26,183 nt of DNA from an uncultured Prevotella sp. (GTDB lineage: Bacteria; Bacteroidota; Bacteroidia; Bacteroidales; Bacteroidaceae): positions 1 to 26,183 of the forward strand of contig UQWP01000053.1 of assembly GCA_900544825.1 (NCBI GenBank), read 5' to 3'. The translations under genes and the position numbers were made by a program. A model generated the notes under the pieces. The model was not told where the DNA came from. It saw nothing but the letters and a program-made list of their open reading frames with translations, and searched no databases. Shown here piece after piece: positions 9,276-15,101 of this stretch. Positions within the stretch are counted from its first letter, which is position 1. Each line of letters starts with the position of its first letter.

Positions 9276-9547
9276 TTATAAATTGTTTCAAGTATTTGAG
9301 GTAGTAATATTTGCAAGTTTTTAAGTTTGGGTTTTAATGGTTTATAAGTTTAAGGTTTAGTAAGTTCATAGGTTTAGTAAGTATATAGGTTTTAGTTATT
9401 TAGGTTTATAGGATTGTTTTTCAGAGGTAATTAGTTTCTTTTAGGTAAAAGATTGTTTTGGGAAAATGTTAGTTAGTTGTTTAAGATAGGTTTATGTTAG
9501 TTTTGGGAAAATGAATAGTTAGTTTTGGGAAAAAACAGTAAAAATGA
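9276..9547. other. Gene-free, cytosine-depleted degenerate-repeat tract; possible Rho site for dinB on the minus strand
   Basis: No convincing gene is seen. The plus strand is nearly free of C from about 9300 to 9540 (only a handful of C bases). It is built of degenerate units: AGGTTTAGTAAGT occurs at 9353 and 9370, and GTTTTGGGAAAA at 9455, 9500 and 9522. The minus strand is therefore rich in C and A and poor in G, which is the composition of a Rho-utilisation site. It lies downstream of dinB, which is transcribed leftwards. On the plus strand it would be the body of a transcript from the orphan promoter at 9251. Confidence 0.45.
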
Positions 9548-9584
9548 AAAAGCAGCTGCAGGAATATGCCTGACAGCTGCTTTT
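9548..9584. terminator. Bidirectional intrinsic terminator
   Basis: AAAAGCAGCTG (9548-9558) plus CAGG (9559-9562) pairs with CCTG (9569-9572) and CAGCTGCTTTT (9574-9584), with a 6-nt loop and one bulged A at 9573. A and T tracts flank the stem, so it can serve transcripts from both sides, including dinB, which ends at 9660. Confidence 0.8.
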
Positions 9585-9659
9585 CACTTTCTATTCGGAG
9601 CTTATCTCCTTTCCTTCTTTCTTTTCATCTTCTTTCTCATCTCCTTCTCATCTCTTTTC

Positions 9660-10781
9660 TCATTCTTCCCATTCCTCAAACTCGAGTTCCAATTCCCGGT
9701 ACTCAGGTTTCAGGGTACTGTTCTCCTTGTCTTCCTTCCGGGCTTCTTCAGAGGTGGCATTGCTTACGGATAGGCCCAACAGGCGGATAGGACGGCTCGA
9801 AGAGTAATCTACCAGTTGAAGCAGTCGTTTGGCAAGGGGAAGGATATCGTCCTTTTTCGTCAGAATCTTCTCCTGAGAGATGCTGCGGGTAATCTGGGTG
9901 AAATCCGAGAACTTCACCTTCAGCGTTAAGGTTCTTCCTTCGAAACCGCTCTTGGCGATTCGCTCCAGCAGTTCAAGTACCGTATGGTAGAGTTCAATAA
10001 TCACTGCCGACTTGGCATAGATATCCTCCAGGAAAGTCTGTTCACATCCCACAGATTTGCGTTCCCGGTAGGTGATGACGGGGCGTTCGTCTATACCTCT
10101 TGCAAAATGGTAGAAGATGTGTCCGGCTTTGCCGAATACCTCTACGAGATGTTCTTCCGAAACTTTCCGTAGGTCGCCCCCATTGTAGATGCCCATGAAG
10201 TGCATCTTCTGCAGGGTTTTCTTGCCTACTCCCCAGAAATCCTCTACGGGTAACTGGGCGATGAAATCGAGTGCCTTGTCGGGATGGATGGTGCAGATGC
10301 CGTCTGGCTTCCGGTAATCGGATGCCACCTTGGCGAGAAACTTGCAGTAGCTGATACCTGCCGAGGCTGTAAGACCTGTTGCCTCCTTGATGCGGACCTT
10401 GATTTCCTTGGCGATATTCACAGCCATTTCTATCCCTTTCTTGTTGTGAGTGACATCCAGGAAGGCTTCATCGATGGAGATGGGTTCGATGAGATCGGTG
10501 TATTCCTGGAATATCTGATGTATCTGATGAGATATTTCTGCATAATAAGAATGCCGGCAAGGCACGATGATGAGGTCAGGACAGCGCTGCTTGGCTTGAG
10601 CGATGGATTGCGCCGAGTGAACGCCCCATTTGCGAGCCTCATAGCTGGCAGTAGAAACCACGCCACGAGGACCGTCGAAGCCCACCGCTACCGGTTTGCC
10701 CCGAAGTTCCGGATTATCTCTCTGCTCTACTGCAGCAAAGAAGGCATCCATGTCTATATGTATGATCTTGCGCTCTTCCAT
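9660..10781 (-). CDS. dinB: DNA polymerase IV (Y-family translesion polymerase)
   Basis: 373 residues, a typical length for Pol IV. The catalytic carboxylates are seen in IHIDMDAFFAAVEQRDNPEL (D10) and SIDEAFLDV (D104, E105). The steric-gate aromatic is F15 by alignment with E. coli DinB F13. The finger motif STASYEARKWGVHSAQS (43-59) and the thumb GISYCKFLAKVASDYRKPDG follow, with the little-finger domain ending RPIRLLGLSVS. The protein synthesises past damaged template bases. The acidic C-terminus (YRELELEFEEWEE) may contain a degenerate beta-clamp-binding peptide; a clear QLxLF is not seen. It has its own promoter (10831-10862) and interrupts the fructan locus on the opposite strand, divergent from the receptor gene. 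No LexA-like box was recognised. Confidence 0.95.
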   Translation of the reverse strand: MEERKIIHIDMDAFFAAVEQRDNPELRGKPVAVGFDGPRGVVSTASYEARKWGVHSAQSIAQAKQRCPDLIIVPCRHSYYAEISHQIHQIFQEYTDLIEPISIDEAFLDVTHNKKGIEMAVNIAKEIKVRIKEATGLTASAGISYCKFLAKVASDYRKPDGICTIHPDKALDFIAQLPVEDFWGVGKKTLQKMHFMGIYNGGDLRKVSEEHLVEVFGKAGHIFYHFARGIDERPVITYRERKSVGCEQTFLEDIYAKSAVIIELYHTVLELLERIAKSGFEGRTLTLKVKFSDFTQITRSISQEKILTKKDDILPLAKRLLQLVDYSSSRPIRLLGLSVSNATSEEARKEDKENSTLKPEYRELELEFEEWEE

Positions 10782-10830
10782 TGTCTGATATATGATGCTC
10801 TTTTTGTTAAAGCCCTGTCTTACGAGGTTG

Positions 10831-10862
10831 CAAAATTACTAATTATTTCTTTTTTATGCAAA
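10831..10862 (-). promoter_or_regulatory. dinB promoter
   Basis: On the minus strand, -7 TAATTTTG (10831-10838) is preceded by -33 TTTG (10859-10862) with 20 bp between them. This is the full Bacteroidota housekeeping consensus, unlike the fructan promoters. It lies about 50 bp before the dinB start. Confidence 0.65.
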
Positions 10863-10886
10863 TCTTTCTTTCTGTTCTTGATAATA

Positions 10887-10982
10887 TTCGTTCATGTAAT
10901 AGCAATTATGTTACAATGAACGGAATTTTTTATTCGATGAAATGATTTTTAAAGCTACTGTTCAGACCTTTATGTACTTTTG
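10887..10982 (+). promoter_or_regulatory. HTCS-type operator and promoter of the receptor gene
   Basis: -7 TACTTTTG (10975-10982). Direct half-sites are TGAACGGA (10917) and TGAAATGA (10938), 58 and 37 bp upstream of it. A reversed half-site, CGTTCAT (10889), lies 86 bp upstream. The outer pair forms an imperfect inverted repeat (10886-10926) where no gene needs a terminator, which favours a protein-binding role. No -33 TTTG is present. Confidence 0.65.
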
Positions 10983-10995
10983 CAGCAGAAATCAA

Positions 10996-11012
10996 AACAA
11001 TAACGCTAACAA
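10996..11012 (+). promoter_or_regulatory. Shared leader element, copy 1
   Basis: AACAATAACGCTAACAA in the untranslated leader, 14 bp after the -7 box and 17 bp before the receptor start. It is identical to the blocks at 15075 and 18923. Its position downstream of the expected transcription start suggests action on RNA, or a downstream activator contact. Confidence 0.6.
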
Positions 11013-11029
11013 ATTAAACATTTTAAAGT

Positions 11030-13330
11030 ATGAATAACTTTTTAAATGGAAAGAGCGCAGCCATGATGCTTGCACTTTCATTGGTAAATGTTACAGCAGC
11101 TTTTGCACAGGATGATAATTCAAGTGCTAAGGAAGAGGGTAATCGTAATGTGATGCTTAATGCAGCCAGTGCGAATGGTCCTCGTGAGATTCAGATAGGT
11201 TTGCCATCTGCTGATGTCAACGTATTGGAGAATGGTCTGCCTGTTACTTACGCTACCAATCCTCATTCTGTCAATACTATCTGGCGTGGTGATGCAAGTT
11301 TGAGCCATCAGGGTTTGCTCAAGATTGCCGAGACAGCCATCACTACCGGTAATATCGGTTATGCCGTGAATTCTTTCACCCAGAAGGGGCAGGAAGGTTT
11401 CAATGGTACACTGAACTATAAGAGCAATCATTTCGGATTGCAGGAATTCTCTCTGAATATGAATGGTGATTTGGGTAAGGACTGGTACTACAGCTTTAAT
11501 ATGTATCAGGATTTCGACCCGGGAACTTTCAAGATTAAGTCAACTCCTTATCAGGACCGTACCCAGATCTACAAGGCGCTCATCACCAAGAAGTACAACG
11601 GCAACCGTGGTGAGTTTACAGCCATGTATAAGTATGCCAATAGCCACAACGTGTATAACTACGCTACCCAGAGTGCTCCATTCATCTATGTGGGCGATGG
11701 AAGCGTAAATGAGTATGGCGACTTCAAGCTCGGTACTACCTCTTATCTTCCTATCGATAACGAGATGACTTATCGCAATATGCGTACCGGCAAGGTGGAG
11801 CAGACTTCTCTCTACGATGCCTGTCTGAACAAGGCAAGCGAGGTAACTCTGATGAACAACTACCGTTTTGACAACGGTTTGAACTGGAAGGCTACCTTGA
11901 AGTACGATCACTCTCGTGGTGCGATGGTTTACCAGAGTCCAATGTCTATCATCGATTTGAAGAGCGATGCCAACAAGGGCGTATATAATTATATGTATCG
12001 CGACATCGATGGAAAGACCAAGGCTTACGATGGTCGGTATATCCAGACCCGTATGTCCTGTCTCAATGCCGGTAAGATTGATGAGGCTCTCTTCACCACC
12101 GAGCTCAGCAAGAAGTTCAGTACTTCCACCTTCCGTCTCGGCGTGAACGAGTGGTTCTACCATATCGATTATTGCTCAAATACAACCATGTATGATCAGA
12201 GCGTACCTGCTGATGGAAGTTATGCCTTGCGTGTCTGGGATGCCAACCAGCGCGACAGCTACTTCTACGATTTCAACAAAAATGCCTCTGAGTATTACAA
12301 GGGAAGCGAAAACAAGCTGGCTCTCTACTTCACTCACGATTGGGATGTCACCAATAAGTTGAATCTCTACTATGGTGCCCGTCTGGAGTGGCAGAAGCTG
12401 AAGGGTGAGAACGCAGCAGTGAAGAATGCCAAGGGTGATTACGTAGGTCGCTTTGCAGATTACTATCTCGGTGCTCAGGCTGCAGATGGAACCAAGATTG
12501 CTCCGGCAGACTTGAGTTACAACTGGTTGAACTACGATTTCTCTGTGGCAGCAACTTATAAGTTGACCGATAACTTCGGCTTCACTGGCGATTTCACTTA
12601 TATCGTTCAGCATCCTAAGTTCGAGGCTTTCGCCCCAGCTACATTGCCAAATACTGATCAGATTTCTGTACCACTCGGTCGTGCAGGTATCTACTACAAC
12701 AACTCATGGTTGAGTCTGACATCGTTGTTCTCTTACATCTCAAAGACCAACAACAACTCAACTCTGAACTTGCAGCATGGCAGTGAGATCAAGGCAGCTC
12801 CTTTGACTTACGATATCCAGACATGGGGATGGACAACCGACGCTGTGGCTCATCCATTCAAGGGATTCGATTTCCACTTTCTCTTCACCTATCAGAAGCC
12901 AACTTACAAGAAGTATGAAACCAGCATCACCTTCAGCGATGGCTATGTTGGCAACATCAATGCCACCGGCAATATCGTTGCAGAGATTCCTCAGATTCTC
13001 ATCGAGTTGGACCCAAGCTACATGATTACCAAGGACATCAAGCTCTGGACCAGCTTCCGTTACTTCAGCAAGACCTACGCCAACATCAACGAGGCATATT
13101 ACTTCAATGGTCACTGGGAGACTTTCGGTGGTTTGAACTGGCAGGCAACCAAGCGTCTGGCTCTCGGCTGCACCGTAGTCAACTTCCTCAACCAGACTGG
13201 TGCCAAGGGTAGTATCGCAGGTGCCGAGCTGATTACCAAGGATGAGGCTAAGGGAATCAAGAATCAGATTATGACGGGTAGCTACCTCCGTCCATTCACT
13301 GTAGAATTCACAGCATCGCTGAAGTTCTAA
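11030..13330 (+). CDS. TonB-dependent-receptor-like outer-membrane protein of the fructan locus
   Basis: 766 residues with a signal peptide ending AFAQ (24-27). A short plug-like region follows (about 45-115: REIQIGLPSADVNVLENGLP, VNTIWRGDASLSHQGLLKIA, GNIGYAVNSFTQKG), then a long barrel of alternating aromatic strands ending in FTASLKF, a normal outer-membrane C-terminus. It has no N-terminal carboxypeptidase-like domain and is shorter than SusC proteins (about 1000 residues), and no SusD-like lipoprotein gene adjoins it. It shares operator and leader elements with the GH32 and permease genes, so it probably imports sucrose or short fructans across the outer membrane. The specificity is inferred from context only. 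A clear TonB box was not identified. The transcript ends at the hairpin at 13362. Confidence 0.75.
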   Translation: MNNFLNGKSAAMMLALSLVNVTAAFAQDDNSSAKEEGNRNVMLNAASANGPREIQIGLPSADVNVLENGLPVTYATNPHSVNTIWRGDASLSHQGLLKIAETAITTGNIGYAVNSFTQKGQEGFNGTLNYKSNHFGLQEFSLNMNGDLGKDWYYSFNMYQDFDPGTFKIKSTPYQDRTQIYKALITKKYNGNRGEFTAMYKYANSHNVYNYATQSAPFIYVGDGSVNEYGDFKLGTTSYLPIDNEMTYRNMRTGKVEQTSLYDACLNKASEVTLMNNYRFDNGLNWKATLKYDHSRGAMVYQSPMSIIDLKSDANKGVYNYMYRDIDGKTKAYDGRYIQTRMSCLNAGKIDEALFTTELSKKFSTSTFRLGVNEWFYHIDYCSNTTMYDQSVPADGSYALRVWDANQRDSYFYDFNKNASEYYKGSENKLALYFTHDWDVTNKLNLYYGARLEWQKLKGENAAVKNAKGDYVGRFADYYLGAQAADGTKIAPADLSYNWLNYDFSVAATYKLTDNFGFTGDFTYIVQHPKFEAFAPATLPNTDQISVPLGRAGIYYNNSWLSLTSLFSYISKTNNNSTLNLQHGSEIKAAPLTYDIQTWGWTTDAVAHPFKGFDFHFLFTYQKPTYKKYETSITFSDGYVGNINATGNIVAEIPQILIELDPSYMITKDIKLWTSFRYFSKTYANINEAYYFNGHWETFGGLNWQATKRLALGCTVVNFLNQTGAKGSIAGAELITKDEAKGIKNQIMTGSYLRPFTVEFTASLKF

Positions 13331-13361
13331 TTAGTTCAAACATAATAAAACATAATAAGAT

Positions 13362-13400
13362 AAGGCAGTGCTATATAATAATGTATAGTGCTGCCTTTTC
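13362..13400 (+). terminator. Intrinsic terminator of the receptor gene
   Basis: AAGGCAGTGCTATA (13362-13375) pairs with TATAGTGCTGCCTT (13384-13397), including two G-U pairs, across an 8-nt loop, followed by a short T run. It lies 31 bp after the stop codon. Confidence 0.75.
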
Positions 13401-13424
13401 ACGTATAAGACACCTTTTTCTTGT

Positions 13425-13538
13425 TTTTGGTTTGGAAATGATTGGAAAAATATGGCTTTTGGTTTGGAAATGCACAAGAAACTATTAGCTTTTGGTTTGG
13501 AAATGAATAAAAAATATGCGATTTTTGGTTTGGAAATG
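13425..13538 (+). repeat. Four direct repeats (iteron-like), 16-bp unit, 32-33-bp period
   Basis: TTTTGGTTTGGAAATG occurs four times without change at 13425, 13457, 13490 and 13523, with different AT-rich spacers. The last copy overlaps the likely -33 element (TTTG, 13529-13532) of the following ATPase gene. The even spacing of about three helical turns suggests an array of binding sites on one face of the DNA. Confidence 0.85.
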
Positions 13539-13558
13539 AAAATAAAGTTGTATCTTTG
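13529..13558 (+). promoter_or_regulatory. Promoter of the DUF4143 ATPase gene
   Basis: -33 TTTG (13529-13532) lies inside the fourth repeat and -7 TATCTTTG (13551-13558) 18 bp after it. This placement also shows that a TTG at 13556, in frame with the gene, cannot be its start. Confidence 0.6.
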
Positions 13559-13582
13559 CACTTGATTTTAAATGGATTAGAT

Positions 13583-14926
13583 ATGTTTACACGAACTGCA
13601 ATCAATTATCTGCGCCAATGGGCGAATAAAGAAGAGCGCAAACCCTTGGTTTTGCGTGGGGCTAGACAGGTAGGTAAGACAACTTTGGTAAAGTTGTTTG
13701 CCAAGGAGTTTGATGTCTATATTTATCTGAACTTAGAGGAAAATGAAAATGCAGAGCTTTTTGCTGCCGATTACTCTTTTGATGATTTGTTGGCAGGTAT
13801 ATTTTTCAAGGCGAATGTGCCTCAGGATTCCAATAAGCGCACATTGATTTTTATCGATGAGATACAAAACGAGCCAAAGGCAGTGCAGGCTTTGCGATAT
13901 TTTTATGAAAAGCGTCCAGACATTTTTGTGATAGCAGCGGGTTCTTTATTGGAGAGCTTGATGGGGCGACATATCTCTTTCCCAGTGGGTAGGGTGGAAT
14001 ATATGGCTTTGCATCCTTGTACTTTTGTGGAGTTTCTTCGTGCCATAGGTCAAGAGGCTACAGCTGATAGTATAGAGAAGTTATCTCTGCCAGCTTCTTT
14101 GCACTCGAATGTCATGGACTTATTCAAAAAATACATGATAGTAGGTGGATTGCCTGAGGCAGTGGCAAATTATGCTAAGTATAAGGATATTGTTAAGCTG
14201 AATGGTGTCTTTAATTCCTTGCTTTCTGGTTATCGTGATGATGTGGAGAAATATGCTAGTAAGCCCAAGGAACAAGATGCCATCAGGTATATCTTAAATT
14301 ACGGATGGGCTGCAGCTGGTCATCGCATCCAGTTTGCCAAGTTTACAAGTTCTTCTTTCAAGGCAGCCGATGTGGGTAATGCGTTCAGAACTTTGGAGAA
14401 AACGCTGTTGTTGGAATTGGTATATCCTCAGATGTCAGCCTCCTTCCCGATATTTCCCGATTTGAAGAAAAGTCCAAAGTTGTTGTGGCTTGACACTGGC
14501 TTGGTGAACTATGTGGCAGGTATGCAGGAGGAGTTGTTGTTTAGTAAGGATACCAATGAACTGTGGAATGGTGACATTGCCGAGCATATTGTAGGGCAGG
14601 AGTTGCTGGGCTCATCTTTTACATTTGGAGAGAAGCGAATGTTTTGGGTGCGTGATGCTAAGAACTCCCAGGCAGAGGTTGACTTCTTGATACGTTATAA
14701 GTCACATCTTCTTCCGATAGAAGTAAAGACTGGTGATAATGCCAAGCTTCGTTCCTTGCATCTTTTCATGGATGAGTCGAAGGAAAAGATAGCTTTGCGC
14801 CTTTGGAATGGTCCGATGAATTCGGATGTTGTCACCACGCAGAATGGCAAGTCTTTCACCTTATATAATATACCCCTCTATTATGCAGGGTATTTGCAGG
14901 AGTTCTTGGACTCTGTGTTTGTATGA
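13583..14926 (+). CDS. AAA-type ATPase with DUF4143 / PD-(D/E)XK-like C-terminus
   Basis: 447 residues from the ATG at 13583, chosen because the -7 box lies at 13551-13558. Walker A is GARQVGKTT (26-34). Walker B is LIFIDE (88-93), followed by the sensor-like FVIAAGSLLE (115-124). The central helical region includes MIVGGLPEAVANY (185-197). The C-terminus carries the DUF4143 signature with a nuclease-like core (AEVDFLI, E365 and D367; PIEVKTG, E380 and K382). Members are common, dispersed and often multicopy in Bacteroidota and other anaerobes, and their role is unsettled (signalling or mobile-gene ATPases have been suggested). It sits as a single gene with its own repeat-bearing promoter between two fructan genes, after the receptor terminator and before a terminator of its own. 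There is no sign of a transposase. Confidence 0.85.
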   Translation: MFTRTAINYLRQWANKEERKPLVLRGARQVGKTTLVKLFAKEFDVYIYLNLEENENAELFAADYSFDDLLAGIFFKANVPQDSNKRTLIFIDEIQNEPKAVQALRYFYEKRPDIFVIAAGSLLESLMGRHISFPVGRVEYMALHPCTFVEFLRAIGQEATADSIEKLSLPASLHSNVMDLFKKYMIVGGLPEAVANYAKYKDIVKLNGVFNSLLSGYRDDVEKYASKPKEQDAIRYILNYGWAAAGHRIQFAKFTSSSFKAADVGNAFRTLEKTLLLELVYPQMSASFPIFPDLKKSPKLLWLDTGLVNYVAGMQEELLFSKDTNELWNGDIAEHIVGQELLGSSFTFGEKRMFWVRDAKNSQAEVDFLIRYKSHLLPIEVKTGDNAKLRSLHLFMDESKEKIALRLWNGPMNSDVVTTQNGKSFTLYNIPLYYAGYLQEFLDSVFV

Positions 14927-14961
14927 GATAGAAAATGAAGTTATAAAGTTTAGGTGTGAGA

Positions 14962-15010
14962 AAAAGAATCGTTCATGCACTATAAAAGATGTTGCATGAA
15001 CGATTTTTTA
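14962..15010 (+). terminator. Intrinsic terminator of the DUF4143 gene, overlapping the GH32 operator
   Basis: AATCGTTCATGCA (14967-14979) pairs perfectly with TGCATGAACGATT (14993-15005), with an A-rich tract before it and a T run after it. The arms also hold the outer pair of operator half-sites for the GH32 promoter, so the same DNA may have two roles. Confidence 0.6.
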
Positions 15011-15062
15011 TATCGGATGAAACGAAATTTATATGATAATTCCTGTTTTATCCTTACTTTTG
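14970..15062 (+). promoter_or_regulatory. HTCS-type operator and promoter of the GH32 gene
   Basis: -7 TACTTTTG (15055-15062). Direct half-sites are TGAACGAT (14997) and TGAAACGA (15018), 58 and 37 bp before it; reversed CGTTCAT (14970) lies 85 bp before it. There is no -33 TTTG, as expected for an activator-dependent promoter. Confidence 0.7.
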
Positions 15063-15074
15063 CAGCAGAATTTA

Positions 15075-15091
15075 AACAATAACGCTAACAA
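15075..15091 (+). promoter_or_regulatory. Shared leader element, copy 2
   Basis: AACAATAACGCTAACAA, 13 bp after the -7 box and 10 bp before the first likely start codon of GH32. It is preceded by GCAGCAGAA, as in the other two copies. Confidence 0.6.
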
Positions 15092-15101
15092 TTTAAAAAA
15101 G

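Noticed and set aside
9525..9790. Short plus-strand reading frames over the dinB end (hydrophobic, Phe/Ser/Leu-rich)
   Set aside because: They run through the terminator hairpin and across the pyrimidine-rich strand of the acidic dinB C-terminus. Composition artefact, no start context.
13405..13580. Array of evenly spaced repeats resembling a CRISPR array
   Set aside because: The repeat is only 16 bp with 16-17-bp AT-rich spacers and four copies, no cas genes are present, and the last copy merges with a promoter. An operator/iteron array explains it better.
13331..13605. Small minus-strand proteins with repeated ISKPK/FPNQK motifs
   Set aside because: They are translations of the 16-bp DNA repeat array read in two frames, not genes.
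15033..15101. Upstream extension of the GH32 reading frame to 15033
   Set aside because: It spans the -7 box and the leader element; the signal peptide begins properly at the ATG at 15102 or 15108.
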